DNA from: Pseudomonas sp. CAN1
GTDB lineage: Bacteria; Pseudomonadota; Gammaproteobacteria; Pseudomonadales; Pseudomonadaceae
Direction: 5' to 3'
Assembly: GCF_030462585.1 (NCBI RefSeq)
Contig: NZ_JASMRU010000020.1
Span: forward strand, 16,679-80,678
Length of the DNA stretch: 64,000 bases
How positions within the stretch are numbered: position 1 is the stretch's first letter; each line of letters starts with the position of its first letter. The translations under genes were made by a program, and so were the position numbers. Under the pieces are notes generated by a model. That model had not been told where the DNA came from. It searched no databases and saw only the letters and a list, made by a program, of their open reading frames with translations. Below, piece by piece: positions 1 to 8,780 of this stretch.

Positions 1-16
1 ACTGAAGGAACCCGCC

Positions 17-736
17 ATGAACGAACTGCGCACCACCCTCTATGAAGATACCGTCCCCGGCGGCGGCCACAACTCCTTCGTCCTCAAGCGCGGCCAGCTA
101 CTGCGCCTGACCGACCTGGAAGGCGGCGGCAACGCCAGCGTGCTGCTGTTCAACGCCGCCGAGAAGAGCGAGCGGCTGAACCTGCCCGACAGCCTCAAGT
201 GCCAGCACACCGCGCGCCTCACCGCCGGCCACTGCCTGTACTCGGACATGGGCCGCGTGCTGGCCGCCATCACCGCCGACACCTGCGGCTGGCACGACAG
301 CCTCGGCGGCGTGCTCAACGCCGCCGAAGTACAGGAGAAGTACGGCGCCGGCCGCTATCAGGAACTGCGCAACGGCTTCCACCGCAACGGCGCGGACAAC
401 CTGCTGGTGGAAATGGGCAAGTGGGACATGCGCCTGCAGGACCTGCTGATGTGCCTGAACCTGTTCAGCCGAGTGGACGTCGACGCCGACGGCTGCTTGC
501 GCTTCGCCCAGGGCAACTCGCAAGCCGGCGACTACGTCGAGCTCTATGCGCCGATGGACACCCTCGTCGTGCTCACCGCCCTGCAGCACCCGCTGGACCC
601 GCACCCGCAGTACGCGCCCAAGCCCATCGGCCTGACCTGGCAGCAGGTCGCGTCCGACGGCATCAGCGTGCTCTGCCGCACTTCCCGCGCGGAGAACGGC
701 CGCGGCTTCCACAACACCGAACGCCAGTACCTGTAA
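17..736 (+). CDS. DUF1989 protein, urea carboxylase-associated protein 1 type (carboxyguanidine deiminase subunit candidate)
   Basis: This 239-aa soluble protein belongs to the DUF1989 family that sits next to biotin-dependent urea/guanidine carboxylases. The family's conserved core is visible as DTCGWHDSLGG, with C90 and H93 as likely metal or catalytic ligands. A weak Shine-Dalgarno (GAAGGA) lies just before the ATG. The next gene is a paralogue 11 nt downstream, followed by the carboxylase and allophanate hydrolase, so all four probably share a transcript. Work on such operons in pseudomonads assigns the two DUF1989 proteins as subunits that deiminate carboxyguanidine to allophanate; the older name is urea amidolyase-associated protein. 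Which of the two subunits this is cannot be decided here. Anything upstream, including a possible guanidine riboswitch, is outside the window. Confidence 0.88.
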   Translation: MNELRTTLYEDTVPGGGHNSFVLKRGQLLRLTDLEGGGNASVLLFNAAEKSERLNLPDSLKCQHTARLTAGHCLYSDMGRVLAAITADTCGWHDSLGGVLNAAEVQEKYGAGRYQELRNGFHRNGADNLLVEMGKWDMRLQDLLMCLNLFSRVDVDADGCLRFAQGNSQAGDYVELYAPMDTLVVLTALQHPLDPHPQYAPKPIGLTWQQVASDGISVLCRTSRAENGRGFHNTERQYL

Positions 737-747
737 GGAGCGCGAGC

Positions 748-1383
748 ATGCCCATCGTCCCCAGCGACAAACACCCCGAAGCCTGCGTCTCGCGCACCCT
801 GATCCCGGCCGGCGAACCCAGCCTCACCGAACTCAAGGCCGGGCAGACCCTGCGCATCCTCGACCTGGAAGGCAACCAGGCGGTGGACACGCTGTTCTTC
901 AGCGCCGCCAACCCACGCGAGCGCTACGACGTGCAGCGTACCCTGCGCAAGCAGGGGCAGGTCTACCTCAGCGCCGGCAGCGTGCTCTGGTCCAACCTCG
1001 GCAACCCGATGCTGACCATCAGCGCCGACACCTGTGGCCGCCACGACACCCTCGGCGGCGCCTGCGCCCAGGAAAGCAACACCGTGCGCTACGCCCTGGA
1101 CAAGCGCTACATGCACAGCTGCCGCGACAACTTCCTGCGTGCCAGCCTGCACGACGGCCGCCTGACCAAGGCCGACATCAGCCACAACATCAACTTCTTC
1201 ATGAACGTGCCGGTCACTGCCGAAGGCGGCCTGACCTTCGAGGACGGCATCTCCGGCGCCGGCAAGTACGTCGAGCTGCTCGCGCACATGGACGTCATCG
1301 TCCTGATCTCCAACTGCCCGCAGCTCAACAACCCCTGCAACGGCTGGAACCCGACCCCGGCGGAGTTGCTGGTATGGGACTGA
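748..1383 (+). CDS. DUF1989 protein, urea carboxylase-associated protein 2 type (second carboxyguanidine deiminase subunit candidate)
   Basis: This 211-aa protein is the second DUF1989 paralogue of the cluster. The motif DTCGRHDTLGG places C96 and H99 in the same positions as the C/H pair of the preceding protein. The ATG at 748 follows the upstream stop by 11 nt and has the strong ribosome site AAGGAG; a much longer reading in this frame starting near 199 only overlaps the previous gene and is not credible. The expected role is as the partner subunit in hydrolysing carboxyguanidine to allophanate and ammonia, between the carboxylase and the allophanate hydrolase. If the true substrate is urea, the role of these proteins is unclear, as it was historically. 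Confidence 0.88.
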   Translation: MPIVPSDKHPEACVSRTLIPAGEPSLTELKAGQTLRILDLEGNQAVDTLFFSAANPRERYDVQRTLRKQGQVYLSAGSVLWSNLGNPMLTISADTCGRHDTLGGACAQESNTVRYALDKRYMHSCRDNFLRASLHDGRLTKADISHNINFFMNVPVTAEGGLTFEDGISGAGKYVELLAHMDVIVLISNCPQLNNPCNGWNPTPAELLVWD

Positions 1384-1473
1384 TGCGGCTGCAGGCGCTG
1401 CGGCGCTGGCTGTACGCGCTGAGCCAGAGCCGGAGTGCTCAATGCAGCCCAACACTCCGAGTGGCGAGTACCT

Positions 1474-1557
1474 GTAGGAGCGAGCTTGCTCGCGAACAGA
1501 CTTCGCCCGAGCCCCGGAGCTAAGCAGGGTTCGCGAGCAAGCTCGCTCCTACGAAAA
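1474..1557. repeat. REP doublet, GTAGGAGCGAGC family
   Basis: Two inverted copies of the same hairpin element face each other at 1474-1497 and 1528-1553. Each copy folds on itself (AGCGAGCTTGCTCGC). This is the commonest intergenic repeat of the window and lies in the 249-nt gap before the carboxylase. Confidence 0.9.
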
Positions 1558-1632
1558 GCGTCTGCGCCACGGACGACCGTGGTGCGCAAAGAATGACGGC
1601 GGGACGGCCCGCCACCCCATGGGGACGCCCTC

Positions 1633-4600
1633 ATGTTCGACAAGCTCCTGATCGCCAACCGCGGCGCCATCGCCTGCCGCATCCTGCGCACCCTGCGTGA
1701 GCTGCACGTAGAAGGCGTGGCCGTCTACTCCGAAGCCGACGCCGCCAGCCTGCACATCCAGCAGGCCGCCCAGGCCATCAGCCTCGGCGAAGGCCCGGCG
1801 TCGAACACTTACCTGGTGGTCGAGAAGATTCTCCAGGCTGCCCGCGCCAGCGGCGCGAAAGCGATCCATCCCGGCTACGGTTTCCTCTCCGAGAACGCCG
1901 CGTTCGCCGAAGCCTGCGAAGCCGCCGGCATCGCCTTCGTCGGCCCAACACCGGAGCAACTGCGCCTGTTCGGCCTCAAGCACACCGCTCGCGCGCTGGC
2001 CCGCGAGCAGGGCGTGCCGATGCTCGAAGGCACCGACCTGCTGGAAGACCTTGACGCCGCCCTGCGTGCCGGCGAGCAGGTCGGCTACCCGGTGATGCTC
2101 AAGAGCACCGCCGGCGGCGGCGGCATCGGCATGCGCGTGTGCCGCTCGGCGGACGAACTGCGCGATGCCTTCGACGCGGTAAAGCGCCTGGGGCAGAACA
2201 ACTTCAGCGATTCGGGCGTGTTCATCGAGAAATACATCCAGCGCGCCCGGCACCTGGAAGTGCAGGTGTTCGGCGACGGCCACGGCGAAGTGATCGCCCT
2301 CGGCGTGCGCGACTGCTCGGTGCAACGGCGCAACCAGAAGGTGCTGGAAGAGACCCCGGCGCCCAACCTCCCCGCCGGCATGGCGCAAGCCCTCTGCGCA
2401 GCGGCAATCCAACTGGCAAAAGCCGTCAGCTACCGCAGCGCCGGCACCGTGGAGTTCGTCTACGACAGCGAGGCGCAGCGCTTCTACTTCCTCGAAGTGA
2501 ACACCCGCCTGCAGGTCGAGCACGGCGTCACCGAACAGGTCTGGAACGTCGACCTGGTGCGCTGGATGATCGAGCTGGCCGCAGGCGACCTGCCGTCCCT
2601 GGGCAAGCTGGCGGCAACGCTGAAGCCCAGCGGCCACGCCATCCAGGCGCGCCTCTACGCGGAAGATCCGGGCCGCGACTTCCAGCCCTGCCCCGGCCTG
2701 CTCACCGCCGTGCAATTCCCAACGGCCGACGGCAAGGCGCTACGCATCGACACCTGGGTCGAGGCCGGTTGCGAAATCCCGCCCTACTTCGACCCGATGA
2801 TCGCCAAGCTCATCGCCTGGGCGCCGACCCGCGAACAGGCCAGCGCCGATCTCGACCGCGCCCTCGGCAAAAGCCAGCTCTACGGCGTGGAATGCAACCG
2901 CGACTACCTGCGGCAGACTCTCGCAGACGCCCCCTTCGCCAGCGGCTCGCCCTGGACCCGCTGCCTGGAAGGCCTGCGCTACCGCGCGCAGACCTTCGAA
3001 GTGCTCAGCGCCGGCACCCAGACCAGCGTGCAGGACTACCCCGGCCGCCTCGGCTACTGGGCCGTGGGCGTGCCGCCGTCCGGGCCGATGGACGACCGCG
3101 CGCTGCGCCTGGGCAACGTACTGCTGGGCAACCCCGAAGGTGCCGCCGCCCTGGAAATCACCATGAGCGGCCCGACCCTGCGCTTCAACACCAACGCCGT
3201 GGTGGCCGTCACCGGCGCAACGTTGCCGATCAGCCTGGATGGCATCGAGCAGCCGATGGACACGGTGCTGCTCATCGCCGCTGGCTCCACCCTCAGCCTC
3301 GGCACCGTTGGCGGCGCCGGCGCGCGCAGCTACCTGTGCCTGCGCGGCGGCCTGCGGGTGCCGGACTACCTGGGCAGCAAGAGCACCTTCACCCTCGGCC
3401 AGTTCGGCGGCCACGGCGGCCGTGCCCTGCGTGCCGGTGACGTGCTGCACCTGACGGAGCTGGCGGACGACAGCCACGGCGCCAGCCTGCCGCCAGAACT
3501 GCGTACCGAGCTGCCAGCCGTAAGGCAAATCCGCGTGATCTACGGCCCCCACGGCGCGCCGGAATACTTCACCCCGGCCTACATCGAGACCTTCTTCGCC
3601 ACCGACTGGGAAGTGCATTTCAACTCCAGCCGCACCGGCGTGCGCCTGATCGGCCCGAAGCCGGAATGGGTGCGCGAGAGCGGCGGCGAGGCCGGGCTGC
3701 ACCCGTCGAACATTCACGACAACCCCTACGCCATCGGCGCGGTGGACTTCACCGGCGACATGCCGGTGATCCTCGGCCCGGATGGCCCGAGCCTGGGCGG
3801 CTTCGTCTGCCCGGTGACGGTGATCGAGGCCGACCTCTGGCAACTCGGCCAGCTCAAGGCTGGGGACAAGGTGTGTTTCCTGCCGGTATCCATTTCCGGA
3901 GCCCGTAAACTGGCCGCTCTTCGTAGGAGCGAGCTTGCTCGCGAACCGCATATCGCCGAAGTGCCAGGTGGAACTCCGTTCGCGAGCAAGCTCGCTCCTA
4001 CAGGTGTACAAGCCAGCTCCGCTGCTCCCGGCTCCCCCTCACCCCAGCCCTCTCCCAAAGGGAGAGGGGGCAGTACGGAGCTGCCGGTGATTGCCGTGCT
4101 ATCCGGCCACGCGGACAGCTCCCTCTCCCGCTTGCGGGAGAGGGCGGGGGGTGAGGGCAGCCCGAGCACCATGCTCACCTCCCCCGTCGTCCTCGACCTC
4201 GGCCAGGACGACACCCGCCTGCTCGCGCGCCTCTCCGGCGACACCCACCTGCTGCTGGAAATCGGCCAGCCCGAGCTGGACCTGGTCCTGCGCTTCCGTG
4301 CCCACGCGCTGATGCAGGCGCTGGAGGCGAAGGATCTTGCCGGGGTGATCGACCTCACCCCCGGCATTCGCTCGCTGCAGGTGCATTACCAGCCGGAAAC
4401 GCTGCCGCTGCAGAGCCTGCTGGAAACCGTCGCCGGCCTGTGGGACGCCGTCTGCGCCGCGCAGGACCTCAAGGTGCCCTCGCGCATCGTGCACCTGCCG
4501 CTGTCCTGGGACGATCCGGCCTGCCAGCTGGCCATCGAGAAGTACATGACCACCGTGCGCAAGGACGCGCCATGGTGCCCGAGCAACCTGGAGTTCATCC

Positions 4601-5427
4601 GCCGCATCAACGAGCTGCCGGACCTGGAGGCGGTGTACCGCACCGTGTTCGAAGCCAGCTACCTGGTGATGGGCCTGGGCGACGTCTACCTCGGCGCTCC
4701 GGTGGCCACGCCACTGGACCCGCGCCACCGCCTGGTCACCACCAAGTACAACCCGGCGCGCACCTGGACCGCGGAAAACTCCGTGGGCATCGGCGGCGCC
4801 TACCTGTGCGTCTACGGCATGGAAGGCCCCGGCGGCTACCAGTTCGTCGGCCGCACCCTGCAGATGTGGAACCGCTACCGCGAGGTCGCGGCGTTCGACG
4901 GCAAGCCGTGGCTGCTGCGCTTCTTCGACCAGGTGCGGTTCTATCCCGTGTCCGCCGAGGAGCTGCTGCGCATCCGCCGCGACTTCCCGCTGGGCCGCTA
5001 CCCGCTGCGCATCGAGCACAGCGAACTGCGCCTGGCTGACTACCAGCAGTTCCTCGCCGAGGAAGCCGAGAGTATCGCCGCCTTCCGCAGCCACCAGCGC
5101 GCCGCCTTCGATGCCGAGCGCGAGCGCTGGATCGCCTCCGGCCAGGCGCACTTCGAGAGCGAGGAAGCTGCCGTCGACACCGGCGAGGACGCCCCGCTCG
5201 GCGCCGGCCAGCACGCCGTCGAAAGCCACATCGCCGGCAACCTCTGGCAGGTGCAGGTAGAAGCCGGCGCCAGCGTGAAGGCCGGCGACATCCTGGTGAT
5301 CCTCGAATCCATGAAGATGGAAATCCCCCTCACCGCCCCGCGCGACGGCGTGGTGCGCGAGGTCCGCGTGCAGCCTGGCTCGCCGGTGCGCGCCGGGCAG
5401 CGGGTGGTGGTGATGGAGGAGGCCTGA
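1633..5427 (+). CDS. uca: Biotin-dependent urea/guanidine carboxylase with REP-encoded insert
   Basis: This 1264-aa enzyme carboxylates urea or guanidine with ATP and bicarbonate. Domains in order: biotin carboxylase (about 1-450, with the glycine-rich ATP loop KSTAGGGGIGMR and the EVNTRLQVEHGVTE motif), an AHS2-type carboxyltransferase half (about 455-755), an AHS1-type half (about 850-1065) and a C-terminal biotinyl domain with ESMKM, the biotinylated lysine being K1228. Between the AHS2 and AHS1 halves, about residues 757-848 are translated from REP hairpins without a stop or frameshift, giving low-complexity peptides such as RRSELAREP and FASKLAPTG. Without them the length would be near 1170, normal for the family. 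The two upstream DUF1989 genes and downstream allophanate hydrolase favour guanidine as substrate. Whether the insert is a tolerated linker is unknown. Confidence 0.93.
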   Translation: MFDKLLIANRGAIACRILRTLRELHVEGVAVYSEADAASLHIQQAAQAISLGEGPASNTYLVVEKILQAARASGAKAIHPGYGFLSENAAFAEACEAAGIAFVGPTPEQLRLFGLKHTARALAREQGVPMLEGTDLLEDLDAALRAGEQVGYPVMLKSTAGGGGIGMRVCRSADELRDAFDAVKRLGQNNFSDSGVFIEKYIQRARHLEVQVFGDGHGEVIALGVRDCSVQRRNQKVLEETPAPNLPAGMAQALCAAAIQLAKAVSYRSAGTVEFVYDSEAQRFYFLEVNTRLQVEHGVTEQVWNVDLVRWMIELAAGDLPSLGKLAATLKPSGHAIQARLYAEDPGRDFQPCPGLLTAVQFPTADGKALRIDTWVEAGCEIPPYFDPMIAKLIAWAPTREQASADLDRALGKSQLYGVECNRDYLRQTLADAPFASGSPWTRCLEGLRYRAQTFEVLSAGTQTSVQDYPGRLGYWAVGVPPSGPMDDRALRLGNVLLGNPEGAAALEITMSGPTLRFNTNAVVAVTGATLPISLDGIEQPMDTVLLIAAGSTLSLGTVGGAGARSYLCLRGGLRVPDYLGSKSTFTLGQFGGHGGRALRAGDVLHLTELADDSHGASLPPELRTELPAVRQIRVIYGPHGAPEYFTPAYIETFFATDWEVHFNSSRTGVRLIGPKPEWVRESGGEAGLHPSNIHDNPYAIGAVDFTGDMPVILGPDGPSLGGFVCPVTVIEADLWQLGQLKAGDKVCFLPVSISGARKLAALRRSELAREPHIAEVPGGTPFASKLAPTGVQASSAAPGSPSPQPSPKGRGGSTELPVIAVLSGHADSSLSRLRERAGGEGSPSTMLTSPVVLDLGQDDTRLLARLSGDTHLLLEIGQPELDLVLRFRAHALMQALEAKDLAGVIDLTPGIRSLQVHYQPETLPLQSLLETVAGLWDAVCAAQDLKVPSRIVHLPLSWDDPACQLAIEKYMTTVRKDAPWCPSNLEFIRRINELPDLEAVYRTVFEASYLVMGLGDVYLGAPVATPLDPRHRLVTTKYNPARTWTAENSVGIGGAYLCVYGMEGPGGYQFVGRTLQMWNRYREVAAFDGKPWLLRFFDQVRFYPVSAEELLRIRRDFPLGRYPLRIEHSELRLADYQQFLAEEAESIAAFRSHQRAAFDAERERWIASGQAHFESEEAAVDTGEDAPLGAGQHAVESHIAGNLWQVQVEAGASVKAGDILVILESMKMEIPLTAPRDGVVREVRVQPGSPVRAGQRVVVMEEA
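3923..4001. repeat. REP doublet inside the carboxylase gene
   Basis: Inverted copies of the GTAGGAGCGAGC hairpin at 3923-3946 and 3978-4001 lie inside an intact reading frame. The same doublet arrangement is intergenic at 1474-1553 and 43043-43117. Confidence 0.92.
4034..4157. repeat. Two CCCTCTCCC/GGGAGAGGG hairpins inside the carboxylase gene
   Basis: Hairpins of a second REP family, flanked by CTCACCCC and GGGGTGAGGG, occupy 4034-4070 and 4119-4157 in opposite orientation. They continue the in-frame insert begun by the neighbouring REP doublet. The same family is intergenic at 5451-5614, 10652-10690 and 40364-40482. Confidence 0.88.
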
Positions 5428-5450
5428 GCAGGTCTGCCAAGAGCACAGAG

Positions 5451-5614
5451 CCCCTCACCCCAGCCCCCTCTCCCGCAAGCGGGAGAGGGGGCTGTTCGGA
5501 GCAGGCGGACGCATTCGATTCATCCTGAATCCACGGCCCGGCCGGTGGATTGAACCCAACACCCCGTCGGACTGCTCTTCCCCCTCTCCCTCCGGGAGAG
5601 GGCCGGGGTGAGGG
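5451..5614. repeat. Inverted pair of CCCTCTCCC-family hairpins
   Basis: Copies at 5451-5493 and 5581-5614 face each other in the gap between carboxylase and allophanate hydrolase. They could act as an attenuator or mRNA-stabilising structure within the operon; that is inference. Confidence 0.85.
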
Positions 5615-5656
5615 CAATCCGAGCGAAGCACTGATAGGCCCAAAGGAATCCCAACC

Positions 5657-7465
5657 ATGCCCACCACCTTCGACCTACGCCTCGCCACCCTGCGCACCGC
5701 CTACCGCGAGGGCCGCGCCACGCCGCGCCAGCTGATCACCGAACTGCGCGACAAGGCCGCCTCGCTGAACCCGGACTACCACCTGTTCATCCACCTGCTC
5801 AGCCTGGAAGAACTGGAACCCTACTTCGCCGCGCTGGAGGAAAAATCCCCCGAAGCGCTGCCGCTCTATGGCATCCCCTTCGCCATCAAGGACAACATCG
5901 ACCTCGCCGGCATCCCTACCACCGCCGCCTGCCCGGCCTTCGCCTACACGCCAAAAGTGTCGGCGGCGCTGGTGCAGCAACTGATCGACCTGGGCGCCAT
6001 CCCGCTGGGCAAGACCAACCTCGACCAGTTCGCCACCGGCCTCAACGGCACCCGCTCGCCCTACGGCGAATGCCGCAACAGCGTGCTGCCGGAGTTCGCG
6101 TCAGGCGGTTCCAGCGCCGGTTCCTCGCTGGCCGTGGCGCTGGGCGTGGCGAGCTTCGCCCTGGGCACCGACACCGCCGGCTCCGGCCGCGTGCCGGCAG
6201 CGCTCAACGGCCTGCTGGGGCTCAAGCCGAGCAAGGGCCTGCTGTCCAATACCGGCCTGGTGCCGGCCTGCCGCACCCTGGACTGCATCACCTACTTCAC
6301 CGCCAGCGCCGCCGAGGCCAGCGAGCTGCTGGGCCTCACCGCCCGGCTCGACCCGCTGGACGGCTACAGCCGCGCCAATCCCGCCTGGAACGACGCCAGT
6401 GCCTTCGGCGCGCCCAAGCCCTTCCGCTTCGGCGTCCCCTGCGCCGACCAGCTGGAATTCTTCGGCTGTCACGAAGGCCCGGTGTTGTTCACCGATGCCC
6501 TCGACCAGCTCAAGGCACTGGGCGGCGAGGCTCGGGAAATCGACTTCGCCCCTTTCCTCGAAGCCGCGCGCCTGCTCTATGAAGGCCCCTGGGTGGCCGA
6601 GCGCTACAGCGTGGCGGGCGAGCTGATCGAGCGCGACCCGCAGGCCGTGCTGCCGGTGATCCGCGATGTGCTGGCGAAAGCTCCCGGCGCCACCGCCGTG
6701 CAGGCGTTCCGTGCGCAGTACCGGCTGCAGGAACTCAAGGCGCAGTGCGATGCGATCCTCGCCGACCTCGACTGCGTGCTGACCCCCACCATCGGCCGGC
6801 CGGTGACGCTGGACGAGCTGCACGCCGAACCGGTGAAGCGCAACTCCGACCTGGGCTACTACACCAACTTCATGAACCTGCTGGACTACGCCGCCGTCGC
6901 CGTGCCCAGCGCCATCATGGGCAACGGCCTGCCCTGGGGCGTGACGCTGTTCGGCCGCGCCTTCACCGACCAGTACCTGCTCGGCGTGGCCGACGCCCTG
7001 CAGCGCCGGCACAACCTGCCGCTCACCGGCGGCAACGCCATAGCCCCAGCATCCTCCGCCAACCCCGCGCGCAACGACCGTGCACGCCTGGTGGTGTGTG
7101 GCGCGCACCTGGACGGCCTAGCGCTGAACTGGCAACTGCGCCAGCGCGGCGCGCGCCTGCTGCGCGCCACCCGAAGCGCCCCGGCCTACAAGCTCTACGC
7201 CCTGGCCGGCGGCCCGCCGCTGCGTCCCGGCATGCTGCGTGTGGCCGAGGGCGGCGTGGCCATCGAAGTGGAAGTCTGGGAACTGCCCAGCGCCGAGCTG
7301 GGCTCCTTCCTTACCGGCATCCCCGCGCCGCTGGGGCTGGGCAAGGTACAACTGGAGGAGGGCAGCTGGGAAACCGGCTTCATCTGCGACCCCTGGGGCC
7401 TGGACGGCGCCGAGGACATCAGCCGCTTCGGCGGCTGGCGAGCCTGGCTGCAGAGCCGGAGCTGA
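5657..7465 (+). CDS. atzF: Allophanate hydrolase (AtzF type)
   Basis: This 602-aa cytoplasmic amidase hydrolyses allophanate to ammonia and carbon dioxide, the last step of the pathway encoded by this cluster. The N-terminal 450 residues are an amidase-signature domain: K78 (in FAIKDN), S152 (in GGSSAGSS) and S176 (in DTAGSG) form the Lys-cisSer-Ser triad with the usual 24-residue spacing between the serines. The C-terminal 140 residues match the extra domain that distinguishes AtzF from simple amidases. The start at 5657 begins the amidase homology. It lies 229 nt after the carboxylase with two REP hairpins between, so co-transcription is likely but not certain. Confidence 0.95.
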   Translation: MPTTFDLRLATLRTAYREGRATPRQLITELRDKAASLNPDYHLFIHLLSLEELEPYFAALEEKSPEALPLYGIPFAIKDNIDLAGIPTTAACPAFAYTPKVSAALVQQLIDLGAIPLGKTNLDQFATGLNGTRSPYGECRNSVLPEFASGGSSAGSSLAVALGVASFALGTDTAGSGRVPAALNGLLGLKPSKGLLSNTGLVPACRTLDCITYFTASAAEASELLGLTARLDPLDGYSRANPAWNDASAFGAPKPFRFGVPCADQLEFFGCHEGPVLFTDALDQLKALGGEAREIDFAPFLEAARLLYEGPWVAERYSVAGELIERDPQAVLPVIRDVLAKAPGATAVQAFRAQYRLQELKAQCDAILADLDCVLTPTIGRPVTLDELHAEPVKRNSDLGYYTNFMNLLDYAAVAVPSAIMGNGLPWGVTLFGRAFTDQYLLGVADALQRRHNLPLTGGNAIAPASSANPARNDRARLVVCGAHLDGLALNWQLRQRGARLLRATRSAPAYKLYALAGGPPLRPGMLRVAEGGVAIEVEVWELPSAELGSFLTGIPAPLGLGKVQLEEGSWETGFICDPWGLDGAEDISRFGGWRAWLQSRS

Positions 7466-7479
7466 TCACCAGGGGATTC

Positions 7480-7556
7480 CGTAGGGCGCATGACGCGCCA
7501 GCGTTATCCGCCACGCCGGATCGGCGGATAACCTGTTCCAGGTTATTCGCCCTACG
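7480..7556. repeat. Palindromic repeat, CGTAGGGCGCAT family, copy 1
   Basis: The element begins CGTAGGGCGCATGACGCG, has an inner GCGTTATCCGCC/GGCGGATAAC hairpin and ends TTATTCGCCCTACG. A near-identical copy is at 30433-30510 and a half-length copy at 51058-51089. Confidence 0.85.
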
Positions 7557-7587
7557 TTTCTACGACGCTCCGAAAACCGATCCGCGC

Positions 7588-7610
7588 GTAGGAGCGGACT
7601 CCGTCCGCGA
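7588..7610. repeat. Single REP hairpin, GTAGGAGCGGAC family
   Basis: GTAGGAGCGGACTCCGTCCGC forms a short hairpin. It is a sequence variant of the GTAGGAGCGAGC family. The rest of the 238-nt gap before the next gene shows no coding signal. Confidence 0.85.
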
Positions 7611-7703
7611 TGACCTGCCCCCGCGCAAGGGTTACCCAGTACCCGTGGAACCCCGCCCCGCCGACAGCTAGAGTTCAAGCATCCCCCGCCGCGAGGAGCG
7701 GTC

Positions 7704-8780
7704 ATGCCCGAACTCAGCCACCAGCAGGCGCAGCGCCGCGTCGATGACATCCTGGCCTTCGAGCGCGAGCTCGGGCGCCTGCAGGACGAAGGCGCCCTGC
7801 GTCTGGACAACGCCCAGCGCGAAGGCCTGCACCAGCACCAGCAACGCCTGCTCGCCGACTACCGCGCGCGCTTCGACATCGATCGCGACAGCCAGGACCA
7901 TCGCCTGTCGCTGGGCATGCGCATCGCCTCCTTCCTCGGCGCGCTGGCCCTGGCGGCGAGCCTGTTCTTCCTGTTCTACCAGTTCTGGGGGCTGTTTGCG
8001 GAGACCGCCCAGGTGGTCATCCTCATCGCCGCCGCCCTGGGCAGCCTGCTGCTGACCCTGGCCCTGCAGCAGCGCGACGCCTCCGGCTACTTCGCCAAGC
8101 TGGCAGCGATGCTGGCCTTCGCCTGCCTGGTGCTGAACGTGCTGATGATCGGGCAGATCTTCAATATCACGCCCTCCGACAAGGCCCTGCTGCCCTGGGC
8201 CGCCTACGCCCTGCTGCTGGCCTACACCTGCGATGCGCGCCTGCTGCTGGCCACCGCGCTGATCTGCCTGATGGGCTACGTCGCCGCGCGGGTCGGCACC
8301 TGGAGCGGCGCCTACTGGCTGGACGTGGGCGAGCGCCCGGAGAACTTCTTCCCCGCCGCGCTGCTGATCTTCCTCGTCCCCTCGTTCATCGCCCAGGGCC
8401 GCTTCGACGGCTTCGCCGCGATCTACCGGGTGTTCGGCCTGCTCGGGCTGTTCCTGCCGATGCTGGTGCTGGCCAACTGGGGCGGCGGCAGCTACCTGCC
8501 GCTGGGCTTCGGCGCGGTGGAGCATCTGTATCAACTGCTCGGCTTCGTCGCCTCGGCGCTGGTCATCTGGCTCGGCGCGCGCCGCGAGTGGCCGGAAGTG
8601 GTGAATACCGGGCTGACCTTCTTCGTCATCTTCCTCTACACCAAGTTCTTCGACTGGTGGTGGGAGGTGATGCCCAAGTACCTGTTCTTCCTCGTGCTGG
8701 GCCTCTGCGCGGTGCTGATCCTGCTGATCCTGCGGCGCCTGCGCAGCGCCCACGGCCTGCTCGGAGGTGCCAGCGCATGA
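7704..8780 (+). CDS. DUF2157 domain membrane protein
   Basis: This 358-aa integral membrane protein has a soluble charged N-terminus of about 70 residues with the DUF2157 signature, followed by about ten hydrophobic segments from residue 75 to 345. Start at 7704 is supported by the ribosome site GAGGAG 6 nt upstream. The family has no established biochemical role. It overlaps the next gene by ATGA (start of one within stop of the other), so the two are translationally coupled, and the pair is likely one membrane complex or pathway. No signal for a metal site or enzyme motif was seen. Confidence 0.8.
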   Translation: MPELSHQQAQRRVDDILAFERELGRLQDEGALRLDNAQREGLHQHQQRLLADYRARFDIDRDSQDHRLSLGMRIASFLGALALAASLFFLFYQFWGLFAETAQVVILIAAALGSLLLTLALQQRDASGYFAKLAAMLAFACLVLNVLMIGQIFNITPSDKALLPWAAYALLLAYTCDARLLLATALICLMGYVAARVGTWSGAYWLDVGERPENFFPAALLIFLVPSFIAQGRFDGFAAIYRVFGLLGLFLPMLVLANWGGGSYLPLGFGAVEHLYQLLGFVASALVIWLGARREWPEVVNTGLTFFVIFLYTKFFDWWWEVMPKYLFFLVLGLCAVLILLILRRLRSAHGLLGGASA

